Positions 8,667-17,721 of a stretch of DNA of 64,000 nt are shown here, piece by piece. The notes beneath the pieces were generated by a model. The model searched no databases. It saw only the letters and a program-made list of their open reading frames with translations, and was not told the DNA's origin. The stretch is from Lutimonas halocynthiae (GTDB taxonomy: Bacteria; Bacteroidota; Bacteroidia; Flavobacteriales; Flavobacteriaceae), in assembly GCF_030409835.1 (NCBI RefSeq), contig NZ_JAUFQO010000012.1, positions 62,001-126,000 of the forward strand. Direction: 5' to 3'. The translations under genes and the position numbers were made by a program. Position 1 is the first letter of the stretch, and every line of letters begins with the position of its first letter.

Positions 8667-9728
8667 TTAATATTGATAAACAACAGCATTGATATTCATA
8701 CCTGCACCTACAGATGCAAGAATGATTGCGTCACCTTCAACTATTTGGTGATCATCAAGTTTATGATGCAATATTAAATCTAGAAGTGTAGGAACTGTTG
8801 CTACGGAACTATTTCCTAATTTGTTAATGCTCATCGGCATTATGTCAGAAGGAATGTTGGTTTTGAATAATCGATAAAACCTTTTGATAATGGCTTCATC
8901 CATTTTTTCATTTGCCTGATGTATCAATATTTTTTTAACATTATCAATGCCAAGACCTGATGAGTCTAAGGCTTTTTTCATTGCTAAAGGCACTTTGTTT
9001 AAAGCAAATTCATATATTTTCCTTCCATGCATTTTAAGATAACGGGTATTATCTTCATCTTCTGCTTTATTGGATTCTCCGAAAAAAATATAATTGGACT
9101 CCTCAAACGTAAATGTCTGACTGGCATAACTCAGAATTCCTTTTTTCTCATCCGTTCCTTTTTCTAATATGCAGGCTCCGGCACCATCTGAATAGATCAT
9201 TGAATCTCTGTCGTGCGGATCTATAACCCTTGACAACGTCTCAGAACCAATTACCAAACACCTTTTTGACATGCCAGATTGAATAAACTGATCGGCTTGA
9301 ATCATACCCTGAACCCATCCAGGACAGCCAAACACGATATCATAAGCAACACAATCAGGATTTTTAATGCGAAGAATGTTTTTTACTTTAGATGCAAGGC
9401 TGGGTAACATGTCAGATTGTTTATTCGAATCATCCATATCACCAAAGTTATGCGCAAAAATAATCTGATCTATACTTTCAGGGTCAATTCCTGCATTTGC
9501 TATGGCTTGATGTGATGCGATAGCGGCAATTTCACTATTTAATAAACTACTCTCTAAATACCTTCTTTCTTCAATTCCGGTAATACTTTGAAATTTCTCA
9601 ATGATACTTGTGTTAGGATCTGTGAGTCGGTCTTTTTTTTCACTGTAGAATTTATTTTCCATGAAGTCCTCATTCTTTTTGACTATTTCAGGGATATAAC
9701 TACCAGTTCCTGTAATTATTGAGTTCAT
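8667..9728 (-). CDS. 3-oxoacyl-ACP synthase III-like (KAS III) enzyme
   Basis: A thiolase-fold condensing enzyme of the FabH type (353 residues). The catalytic triad is present: Cys135 in VFGCPGW, His270 in the HQAN motif and Asn306 in LGNSSVA. DGAGACILE and the C-terminal ILASVGAGMNINA are also typical. FabH itself condenses acetyl-CoA with malonyl-ACP to start fatty acids. The insertions around residues 200-235 and the setting away from fab genes suggest a specialised KAS III, for example in branched or secondary lipid synthesis. The haemoglobin gene lies 96 bases upstream on the same strand. Confidence 0.85.
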   Translation of the reverse strand: MNSIITGTGSYIPEIVKKNEDFMENKFYSEKKDRLTDPNTSIIEKFQSITGIEERRYLESSLLNSEIAAIASHQAIANAGIDPESIDQIIFAHNFGDMDDSNKQSDMLPSLASKVKNILRIKNPDCVAYDIVFGCPGWVQGMIQADQFIQSGMSKRCLVIGSETLSRVIDPHDRDSMIYSDGAGACILEKGTDEKKGILSYASQTFTFEESNYIFFGESNKAEDEDNTRYLKMHGRKIYEFALNKVPLAMKKALDSSGLGIDNVKKILIHQANEKMDEAIIKRFYRLFKTNIPSDIMPMSINKLGNSSVATVPTLLDLILHHKLDDHQIVEGDAIILASVGAGMNINAVVYQY

Positions 9729-9824
9729 AGAATATGAAATTTAGATGTGCTTTACAGGGCTCTAAGGTATGACTAATTGATAAGTTTAGAAAATTTAGCA
9801 AGTAAAAATAGGGGAAAAGGTAAC

Positions 9825-10202
9825 TTAGATAACCTTAAGTTTTAGCTTCATCACTGTTGCAATTGAAAGAGCCCTACTTTTTATAGTATCTGCATTTTGA
9901 CCTTTGAAATTGCTATCAACCGCCTTTTTAAAAAGGGAAAGCCACTCATCAAAGTGAAAGCTACTGATACCCTTTTCTGCATGAATGTCAATATGAGGTT
10001 TTATGGCATTTTTTTTATAAGTACCTGAATAGAAGAGTGTATTATCCCAGAAATCAACTAGCGTCTCAAGATGGTGTTTTAAAACAATTTCATCCTTAAA
10101 AGAAACAAAAAAATGGGAAAGCTCTTTACTGCCTAATAAGTCAATATAAAAATCGCTTACAATTACAAAAAGGTCTTCTCTTGACTGTATGTCTGGTCTC
10201 AT
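9825..10202 (-). CDS. Group III truncated haemoglobin
   Basis: A small haem protein of 125 residues, the normal size for truncated globins. The pattern (FYIDLLGSKELSHFF, then HHLETLVDFWDNTLF, then PHIDIH and FHFDEWLSLF) is that of group III truncated haemoglobins, and the proximal haem histidine should lie in the PHIDIH-FHFDEW region. Roles in oxygen, nitric oxide or sulfide handling are proposed for the family. Its ATG overlaps the cytidine deaminase stop by 4 bases, so the two are translationally coupled. Confidence 0.82.
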   Translation of the reverse strand: MRPDIQSREDLFVIVSDFYIDLLGSKELSHFFVSFKDEIVLKHHLETLVDFWDNTLFYSGTYKKNAIKPHIDIHAEKGISSFHFDEWLSLFKKAVDSNFKGQNADTIKSRALSIATVMKLKLKVI

Positions 10203-10684
10203 GACAGCATAGAATTATCAAACATCCATGGAAGAAGGTCCTTTATTGAATAGGCTTTTACAATCTTTCCGGTTTCACCCGCAAAGAATATTTCTATATT
10301 TTCTTTCTGTCGTGTTTCATATTCTGCTATGGCTTGTCTGCAGGCACCACAAGGTGCTACAGGCCTGTTGACTTTTGTTTTTTCAGAACGAGCTGAGATG
10401 AAAATTTGTTTTATTTTACCATGTGGTATAGCTGACATGGCGCTCCATATGGCTACTCTTTCTGCACAAATCCCTGAGGGATAGGCTGCATTTTCTTGAT
10501 TATTGCCAAGAAAAACCTGGTCGTTATCAAGTATCACAGCGGCCCCAACATTGAATGAAGAGTAGGGGGCATAGGCACTGTCTCTGGCTTGAATGGCCTT
10601 ATTTAGTAGTTCATTTTCAATAGAAGACAACTCACTTTGATTATCAAAAACTGTAAATTTTGTTGAAATATGATGATCATTCAT
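10199..10684 (-). CDS. cdd: Cytidine deaminase
   Basis: Deaminates cytidine and deoxycytidine to uridine forms in pyrimidine salvage. The 161-residue protein carries the full zinc site of homotetrameric cytidine deaminases: Cys73 and catalytic Glu75 in GICAERVA, then Cys112 and Cys115 in PCGACRQ. FNVGAAVI is the substrate-binding strand. Cdd beside porV/porU is a familiar flavobacterial order. It is followed, with a 4-base overlap, by the truncated haemoglobin gene. Confidence 0.95.
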   Translation of the reverse strand: MNDHHISTKFTVFDNQSELSSIENELLNKAIQARDSAYAPYSSFNVGAAVILDNDQVFLGNNQENAAYPSGICAERVAIWSAMSAIPHGKIKQIFISARSEKTKVNRPVAPCGACRQAIAEYETRQKENIEIFFAGETGKIVKAYSIKDLLPWMFDNSMLS

Positions 10685-10805
10685 AAGCTACCGAATATGT
10701 TTTTATAAAATTTAAATATAGGTTTTTAAGCCCAACATTCAAAAAGGAACATTTTGCCATTGATATTAAAACCGTTAATCTATAATGGAATTTATTAATT
10801 ACATT

Positions 10806-11948
10806 TTAGAAATAGGCATATGAATCACCAAGATTAATGGTTAAGGAGAATCTAAGTGTGCTCTCCAAAGGGTTGTTTACGTCAGAAGTATTTATAAGGT
10901 AAGACACGTCTAAGGTTGTACTTCTAAATTTGAATCCAGTACCTACTGTGAAAAACTGTCTGTTACCCTTATTGGCTGACTCATGAAAATATCCTGCTCT
11001 TACAGAAAAAACATCATTGTAAAGGTATTCAGCACTTACCTGCCATATAAATTCTTCCATTTCCTCTTCAAATCCTCTTGGAGCATCATACCATGATTGT
11101 ACCATCCCAGTAAGGAAATTTACATTATCGTCTTTCCCAGCAATAACTTCACCAGAGCTGTCTCTGATTGGAGGCGTAGGAACTAATAATTTATTTAGTT
11201 CAAGATTAGCTGTGATCGTATTGGCATTGTCTAGTATAAAATCAAATCCACCACCCATTTTTAAATTTGTAGGGATAAAAGATTCATCACCACCCAGCAC
11301 GAGTTCAACTTTAGGTCCGATATTTGAAATGTTGACTCCTGCTCTCCAACGACCGTTAAAGTCACCGAAGTTTTTTTCTTCACTTTGATAGAACATTGAA
11401 ACGTCAACAGCAAACGTGTTTACGGTTTGTATTTCTGAATTATCTACTCTAACAGCTAAATCAGAATGAATAAACCTCAATCCAACTGCCATTGAAATCA
11501 CTTCACTAAGTTTTAATGAATAAGCACCATCAATTGCAAATTCATTTGGATTTTCTGAACCGAGACTAATACCTGAACCATCTGTCAATTCAATTGATCC
11601 AAGCGAAAAATAAGTCAGACTGGTTGCCCAGGCACTTCTTTCATTGATTTTATTAGAAACAAACAAACTTGTAAGACTTACGTCATTCGTTAAATTTCGC
11701 AGCCATGGCGTATAATTCAAGCCAATTTGCCACTCAGATTCTGAAAAGGCATATTTTGCAGCATTATAGTGTAATGAACTTACATCAGATGAGGTTGCCC
11801 CACCCATATCGGCAAGACCACCAGCTCTCGCATCAGGTGCTATAAGTAAAAAAGGTGCTGCTGTTGTAATAGGATTTACTTCATCTTGAGCATAGGAGCT
11901 AAAAATTCCAAGTAATGTAGCGATTGCAATTAGACTTATTTTTTTCAT
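10806..11948 (-). CDS. porV: Type IX secretion outer-membrane protein PorV (LptO)
   Basis: A 380-residue outer-membrane beta-barrel of the FadL-like PorV family. In the type IX secretion system it shuttles cargo from the SprA translocon to the PorU sortase. A signal peptide (1-20, ending SYA-Q) is followed by the conserved start ITTAAPFLLIAPDARAGG and many alternating beta strands. The C-terminus ends in aromatic residues, as outer-membrane barrels do. It follows porU on the same strand with a 37-base gap, the standard pairing for these two proteins. Confidence 0.93.
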   Translation of the reverse strand: MKKISLIAIATLLGIFSSYAQDEVNPITTAAPFLLIAPDARAGGLADMGGATSSDVSSLHYNAAKYAFSESEWQIGLNYTPWLRNLTNDVSLTSLFVSNKINERSAWATSLTYFSLGSIELTDGSGISLGSENPNEFAIDGAYSLKLSEVISMAVGLRFIHSDLAVRVDNSEIQTVNTFAVDVSMFYQSEEKNFGDFNGRWRAGVNISNIGPKVELVLGGDESFIPTNLKMGGGFDFILDNANTITANLELNKLLVPTPPIRDSSGEVIAGKDDNVNFLTGMVQSWYDAPRGFEEEMEEFIWQVSAEYLYNDVFSVRAGYFHESANKGNRQFFTVGTGFKFRSTTLDVSYLINTSDVNNPLESTLRFSLTINLGDSYAYF

Positions 11949-11985
11949 CTAATGAATAGGATTTTAGGGATTTAGATCTAAATTG

Positions 11986-14900
11986 TTATTGTAATATGAC
12001 AAGTTTTTCAAATTTTTCCGCCTTCGCATTTGTAATTTGAGATCTAACATGAAGCTTGTATACATAAACACCCTTACCAATTTTGTTACCAAAATCATCA
12101 AGACCATTCCAAGAGATATCTCTGGATAATAGCCCGTCTGATTGTACAGAACGGTTAAGGGTTTTTATTAGTTTACCTGAAACTGTAAAAATTTGTACCT
12201 GAACATCTAGTGTCTCATTTGGTTTGTTGTGATTAAACCAAAATTCAGTATAATTTATAAACGGATTCGGGTAATTCAATACATTACTTAATATTAAGTC
12301 GTTATCATTGACTACAATAAAACTTAACGTTGATTCTGATGGATTATTGTATGTATCCCAACATTTAAATTTAATCGTGTGTAAACCCGCTTCCAGATTG
12401 CGAAACGGGAACTTTACTTTTCCTTTTTGGAAGTCATTTAGCTCTGTTTCATAGTAATCATTTAGTACATAAGGGTTGTTATTGTTGTCATCCAATATGG
12501 CTATAATATCATGATCAACCGCAGTAATTGATGTGTTAATTCCTGAAAGATCCTCAAGAACAGCATATAGTACTGGTGATGAATTTGTGTTTCCTCCATC
12601 TACAAAAGATTCATCGTTCATAAACAAACGGATTTCCGGACCTTCTGAATCTAAAGGAGCATTAGGGTCGATTCCTCCTATAACAATACTCAAGTCAGCT
12701 CCGGTTCTGTCAGTAATTTGATTTTCCGCATACATGCTAATTTTAGAATTTCCATAAGCGATACGAATATCTTTAGGAACTATAAACTCAAATGAGAATT
12801 TACCAGCATTAACACTCGCTCTCCCTCTAAAGATCTTACTTTCTATTGCCGTGAACTCCATCTTTTTACCGAGGTTATCATTGTCAAGTGTGATTTTGTC
12901 TAATGGTTTATCATAAATAGTGGCACTTAAGGTACCCGTAAAATTCGTTAATACCTGATCATTTTCATCTGTTATGAGGCCTTCAAGCTTAATCTTGGAT
13001 AAGGCTTTTAAAGTATCTTTACTTTGATTGATTTCCACATCATTCATTTTGGTGATACGAATCCTGGGTTTGGCCTGGGCCATTTTCATTGCTGGGTCTC
13101 CAAAGCTATAAACGAAGAATCGCTGTGAAGTAAAAGATTGATGTTTGGTATACATCAAAGCTTCAGAAATACTGTAATCCTGCCCGTCGTAACCCAGCAA
13201 ATTCCCGATAAGATTTCTATTAAATACTTCACCAACACTGATGAATATTTCACGTGTGGTTGAAATTAAATGAGACGTTCCACCTTGAGAATTCCATAAG
13301 GTATATTCACCTGCTGTTGGACGAATTGGATTATCAAATCTTGCAAATTCACAAGTAACGGTAATTAATAATGGCAGCGTATTGAAATTGTTCCAATCTT
13401 GAATCTGGGGGATTTCTAGTATTCGTTCCTCAGCCCATCCATTAACCCCTCCATGGCCAAAATAATCTAAAAATAAGGTACCGGTTTCAACAGCATTATT
13501 GATGGCTTCATTAACCGTAGGATAGAGTTCACCTCCAGCTGAACTTTCTTGTTGATGGGCATCAGCATAAATTTTCTTAATGTTAAAAGCAGGTTTTTTT
13601 AATTCGATCTCCTGCGTAATGCGATCCAAAGCCTGTTGCAGAATAAATTCGCCGGAATTATCCGGATCATCGGCTACAAAGCTGATGGTATTTCTCCAAT
13701 CACCCAGCGAAGATGTGGCATAGTAGTTCAAGGTTTTATCAATAAGATCCCTAGCCTCCTTTAAAGATGTTACCGGATATCTTCCCATGGCTACGTCTTG
13801 CATATCGCCACTGCCCAGTAAACCTTCACTGTCATCCATCAGGCCATAGTAGTCGTCAGTAACATAAGCTGTGGCCAAATTAAAACTCTCATAAGATTGA
13901 AAGGCTGGAATAACATTGTTGTTGTCTCCAATTCTATCTTTGAAATCAAATGAAGCATCACCAAAAAGACAAACATATTTGATTCTATTTTGATCAGCGG
14001 ATGCATTTTGATACAAGAACCTTACAAAATCTCTTATCGCTGTGAGGTCTGGAGAACCTGAACTAAACTCATTATATATTTCATTCAGATCAACAAGTGC
14101 TACATTATAACCTGAAACTTCCCTATGATAAGTAGCCAAACGTTCAGCTTCAGACATTAAATAGGACGGGCTGATTATCGCATAGTCGATATCCTTTAAG
14201 CTGTGAATATTCTGGTTGGCAACGTCATTGTCTTCAACAGGTTCAGGGCTTAAAAAATCATCGGTACCGAGAATAATAAATTCATGTTCGCCTCCAATTT
14301 TTTTAAAAACATAGTCATTTCCATCACTTTCGTTCGAAATTCGTCTCGAATTTAAAGGGTCTGAAACGTCCCATAACTGACTAACGTTAGCCGCATTTTG
14401 AATATTGTATTCATATAAAACAGAAGGGTTGTTTGCGTTTGTATTTCGAAAAGAAAACTGTTTCCCGTTGGCTATAAGATTTTTGCTTCCTATAATTTCG
14501 ATATAGTCTAAATAGGCTCTTGAAGACGGATTGCCATTGTTATTGTAGACGATCTCAATATCAATCTTGTCACTTGTTAGAGAAATGCGCTCTTCATTTT
14601 CATCTGATGATGCTTTCGTCAGTGAATTGTTAGGAATGAGGGAGAAGTTGAGGTTCATAAGTTCTTGCCCATTTACCCTGAGGTTCATCTGGGTGTTACT
14701 GCTGGAAACAGCTACGGCACGGGCTCTTATATTGACTGGTTCATCCATATTCAAGTCGGTAAAATCAAAACTAAAAATTTGACTTTCTTCAAAACTAAAA
14801 TCTTCTCCAAGCCATTGTTGACCATTGGCAAACAAATTCACTGATTCCAGCTCATGGAACATAAATTCATGAAAAGTGTTTATTTTGATATCAGCCGGTT

Positions 14901-15813
14901 CAACTATAGAATTGACTGTTGTGATTCTTTTACCAATACCTTGATCAGTCGTGAGAAAATAATAGGCGTAATCACTGTATATATTTTTGTTATGCCGGGA
15001 TAATTCGTAATCAGTCCTGTTGATTTCCCAATGGTCCGGTCCTTGTCCATAAAAAAGAATATAGTCTTCATCATCAAAAGAGCCATCCATTTCTCCTTCA
15101 ACATGAATTGCGTTTTCCTGAAGATCATCATAGCGAAAATCACTATTTAATTGCGGCAGCATTTTTCCACCATTTCCAAAAATTCTCAAAGACCTTGGAT
15201 CCAGGTTAGCAGTGCTGATGCCGATGCGTTGTAAAAGTTCCTTATCAATTTTGAATACGCCAGTTGTGTCTATTTTAAATTTGAACCAAGTTCCTTTTGC
15301 TAAAACTGATTGGTCTGTGACCAAAGCAGTACTATTTTTATTTAATCCTGCTTGCTGGCTATTAGTGTTAAGGGTGTATTCTATAGTAAAAGAGTTAATT
15401 TTTTGAATTCTGCCATTATTATTGACAAGTGGGGTTAACTTCAGAACTGCTAAAGATTTATTCTTTACTTTTGTCAAATGAAATTCACTCTTTATTTCAT
15501 TGGGAATATCTGAAGATTGAATGTTTTTTACGCCTGCCCCGGTAAGGGGTGAAAATTTAACATTTATTATTTGGTATTCCTGTACTATTGCGTTGTTTTG
15601 CACGTTAAATACATGAGTGGAACTCGGAATGTTATTTTCATCGAAGAAATTGCCTTCAACCAAGGGTAGAACAATAAATTCTTCCTGTGAAATTTGAATA
15701 CGGCTTTCATCATTCCATGACAGTGTAAATGTCTTGGATTCAGAAATTTGAGCATATCCGATTAAGCATATGTTAAAGGCGATTAGAAAAAGAAAATACT
15801 TTTTTAAGTACAT
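11986..15813 (-). CDS. porU: Type IX secretion sortase PorU (C25 family)
   Basis: The cell-surface sortase that removes the C-terminal signal of type IX cargo and attaches it to the surface. From the ATG at 15813 it has 1275 residues: signal peptide (about 1-22), a long beta-rich N-terminal part, a gingipain-like C25 domain (about 540-910) with catalytic His787 in DYFGHGG and Cys821 in TVTCEFARF, immunoglobulin-like domains, and a C-terminal sorting-type domain with NYPNPF. An in-frame ATG at 15843 exists, but the promoter-like TAATTTTG lies between the two, so 15813 is preferred. Confidence 0.93.
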   Translation of the reverse strand: MYLKKYFLFLIAFNICLIGYAQISESKTFTLSWNDESRIQISQEEFIVLPLVEGNFFDENNIPSSTHVFNVQNNAIVQEYQIINVKFSPLTGAGVKNIQSSDIPNEIKSEFHLTKVKNKSLAVLKLTPLVNNNGRIQKINSFTIEYTLNTNSQQAGLNKNSTALVTDQSVLAKGTWFKFKIDTTGVFKIDKELLQRIGISTANLDPRSLRIFGNGGKMLPQLNSDFRYDDLQENAIHVEGEMDGSFDDEDYILFYGQGPDHWEINRTDYELSRHNKNIYSDYAYYFLTTDQGIGKRITTVNSIVEPADIKINTFHEFMFHELESVNLFANGQQWLGEDFSFEESQIFSFDFTDLNMDEPVNIRARAVAVSSSNTQMNLRVNGQELMNLNFSLIPNNSLTKASSDENEERISLTSDKIDIEIVYNNNGNPSSRAYLDYIEIIGSKNLIANGKQFSFRNTNANNPSVLYEYNIQNAANVSQLWDVSDPLNSRRISNESDGNDYVFKKIGGEHEFIILGTDDFLSPEPVEDNDVANQNIHSLKDIDYAIISPSYLMSEAERLATYHREVSGYNVALVDLNEIYNEFSSGSPDLTAIRDFVRFLYQNASADQNRIKYVCLFGDASFDFKDRIGDNNNVIPAFQSYESFNLATAYVTDDYYGLMDDSEGLLGSGDMQDVAMGRYPVTSLKEARDLIDKTLNYYATSSLGDWRNTISFVADDPDNSGEFILQQALDRITQEIELKKPAFNIKKIYADAHQQESSAGGELYPTVNEAINNAVETGTLFLDYFGHGGVNGWAEERILEIPQIQDWNNFNTLPLLITVTCEFARFDNPIRPTAGEYTLWNSQGGTSHLISTTREIFISVGEVFNRNLIGNLLGYDGQDYSISEALMYTKHQSFTSQRFFVYSFGDPAMKMAQAKPRIRITKMNDVEINQSKDTLKALSKIKLEGLITDENDQVLTNFTGTLSATIYDKPLDKITLDNDNLGKKMEFTAIESKIFRGRASVNAGKFSFEFIVPKDIRIAYGNSKISMYAENQITDRTGADLSIVIGGIDPNAPLDSEGPEIRLFMNDESFVDGGNTNSSPVLYAVLEDLSGINTSITAVDHDIIAILDDNNNNPYVLNDYYETELNDFQKGKVKFPFRNLEAGLHTIKFKCWDTYNNPSESTLSFIVVNDNDLILSNVLNYPNPFINYTEFWFNHNKPNETLDVQVQIFTVSGKLIKTLNRSVQSDGLLSRDISWNGLDDFGNKIGKGVYVYKLHVRSQITNAKAEKFEKLVILQ

Positions 15814-15830
15814 ATGGGTCTGAAAACGTT

Positions 15831-15838
15831 CAAAATTA
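15831..15838 (-). promoter_or_regulatory. Promoter -7 box of porU-porV
   Basis: TAATTTTG on the minus strand fits TAnnTTTG. It ends 17 bases before the ATG at 15813 and lies inside the longer open frame, which supports the shorter start. No well-spaced TTG was found. Confidence 0.45.
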
Positions 15839-15979
15839 AACATTTTACAACATTACACATAATAAAGAAATAAAAGAATCGTTATACAAGCATTGAAACC
15901 GGAATTATTTAAGGTTAAAGCCTTTTACACCGGTGTCAATAGTTTTTGTATTTATCTAAAAAATAGTCAATCAATAATT

Positions 15980-17650
15980 ATGAAAAAGTTTAGCAGTAAC
16001 AAATTACTACTCATATTATTAGCATCTGTTCTTCTGGCAAGTTGCTCTAAAAGTAATAAGAGTGTTTCCACTTTAACAGGATGGGAATATAACAATCCCA
16101 AGTACGGAGGGTTTCAGGCAAATGCCAATTACAAAGAGCTTGGGCCACCTCCTGGAATGGTTTTAATCGAAGGTGGAACGTTTACGATGGGTAGTGTTCA
16201 GGATGACGTTATGTTTGATTGGAATACAACTCCTCAGAAACAACAAGTGCGTTCATTCTATATGGATGAGGCTGAGGTAACCAATATTGAATATTTGCTT
16301 TATCTGCAATATTTAGAAAAGGTTTTCCCGCCATCTGATGATACGTACAGAAAAATTTACCAGGCAGCATTACCTGATACTTTGGTGTGGAGAAACACTT
16401 TAGGTTTCAATGAATTGTTAACTGAGAATTATTTAAGACATCCGGCTTATGCTGAATATCCTGTAGTGGGAGTATCTTGGAGACAAGCTGCTGAGTTCTG
16501 TAAGTGGAGAACTGACCGTGTAAACGAAAAGATTTTAATTGATAAAGGTGTATTACATACTTTATTTGATATGGATTCATTAGAAGTTGAAGGTGCAAAT
16601 AGATTCGATACAGAAACCTATTTGAGTAATCCGAATTTATTATTTGATGGTGATTCGACTATTTATTATAAAGGAATTAAAGATTTTTCTGAAAAAGATA
16701 AGAAATCAGAAGGTTCATTTACTGGACGTCATGTAAAAACTTCAGATGGTATTCTTGCGCAACGTTTTAGATTGCCAACAGAGGCAGAGTGGGAATATGC
16801 AGCAAAAGCTGAAATTGAAAACAGAGAGTATAACTCGCTTCGTGGAAGAAAGAAATACTCTTGGAATGGTACTTCCACTCGTGAGGAATCAAGAAGATAT
16901 AAAGGTGACCAGATGGCCAACTTTAAACAAGGAAAAGGTGATTATAGTGGTTTAGCCGGATGGAGTAATGATGGTGCTGATATTACAATGAGAATCAAGT
17001 CATATAAGCCTAATGCTTTTGGACTTTATGATATGAGTGGTAACGTGGCCGAATGGGTTGCCGATGTATACCGTCCTATCATTGATAATGATGCCAATGA
17101 TTTCAGTTACTTTAGAGGAAATGTTTTCAATAAGAAACAAATAGATAAAGAAGGGAATGTTGTAATAGTAGACTATAACAATGTAGAATTCGATACGCTA
17201 GATAATGGAAAAATCGTACCAAGAGATTTACCGGGTAGTGTAAAATACATTCCAGTTACAAAGAGAGATGCCTTTATGAGAAACAATTATGAAAAGGCTT
17301 ATAATATTGATAATGGTGATGGAGATCTTGCCTCTACGAAACAATATTTCAGAGATGAAGATGAATCAGAAGAGAAACCAAGAATGTACAATTCTCCTGA
17401 AATTCCTAGACAAATTGGTGAAAGTGGTCTGATCATACAACAGTATGATACAAAAACCAGAAATACTTTGATCAGTGATCAAACAAGGGTATTCAAAGGT
17501 GGATCATGGAAAGACAGAGCTTTCTGGTTAGATCCTGCACAAAGAAGATACTTGCCAGAATATATGGCAACTAACTTTATAGGATTTAGATGTGCAACTG
17601 ACAAACTTGGTCAAATGTCATATTCAAGAAGAAGAAAAGAATCAAAATAA
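15980..17650 (+). CDS. gldJ: Gliding-motility lipoprotein GldJ
   Basis: A lipoprotein needed for gliding and type IX secretion in Flavobacteriia. From the ATG at 15980 it has 556 residues (about 560 in F. johnsoniae). The signal ends in lipobox LLASC (Cys22). The body is a formylglycine-generating-enzyme/sulfatase-modifying-like fold, with PPGMVLIEGGTFTMGS, FRLPTEAEWEYAA, FGLYDMSGNVAEWVADVY and FKGGSWKDRAFW. An in-frame TTG at 15893 would put a non-signal extension before the lipoprotein signal and is rejected. It is divergent from porU and precedes murF, a conserved order. Confidence 0.95.
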   Translation: MKKFSSNKLLLILLASVLLASCSKSNKSVSTLTGWEYNNPKYGGFQANANYKELGPPPGMVLIEGGTFTMGSVQDDVMFDWNTTPQKQQVRSFYMDEAEVTNIEYLLYLQYLEKVFPPSDDTYRKIYQAALPDTLVWRNTLGFNELLTENYLRHPAYAEYPVVGVSWRQAAEFCKWRTDRVNEKILIDKGVLHTLFDMDSLEVEGANRFDTETYLSNPNLLFDGDSTIYYKGIKDFSEKDKKSEGSFTGRHVKTSDGILAQRFRLPTEAEWEYAAKAEIENREYNSLRGRKKYSWNGTSTREESRRYKGDQMANFKQGKGDYSGLAGWSNDGADITMRIKSYKPNAFGLYDMSGNVAEWVADVYRPIIDNDANDFSYFRGNVFNKKQIDKEGNVVIVDYNNVEFDTLDNGKIVPRDLPGSVKYIPVTKRDAFMRNNYEKAYNIDNGDGDLASTKQYFRDEDESEEKPRMYNSPEIPRQIGESGLIIQQYDTKTRNTLISDQTRVFKGGSWKDRAFWLDPAQRRYLPEYMATNFIGFRCATDKLGQMSYSRRRKESK

Positions 17651-17676
17651 GGTTCTAAAACTATAAGATTTAAAAG

Positions 17677-17710
17677 CTCAATATCCATTTAGGATATTGA
17701 GTTTTTTTTT
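17677..17710 (+). terminator. Intrinsic terminator between gldJ and murF
   Basis: A perfect 10-bp stem (CTCAATATCC at 17677-17686, GGATATTGAG at 17692-17701) with a 5-base loop and nine T residues. It ends 11 bases before the murF ATG, so murF must depend on read-through or on a promoter within or after the hairpin. Confidence 0.88.
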
Positions 17711-17721
17711 ACATTTACTTT

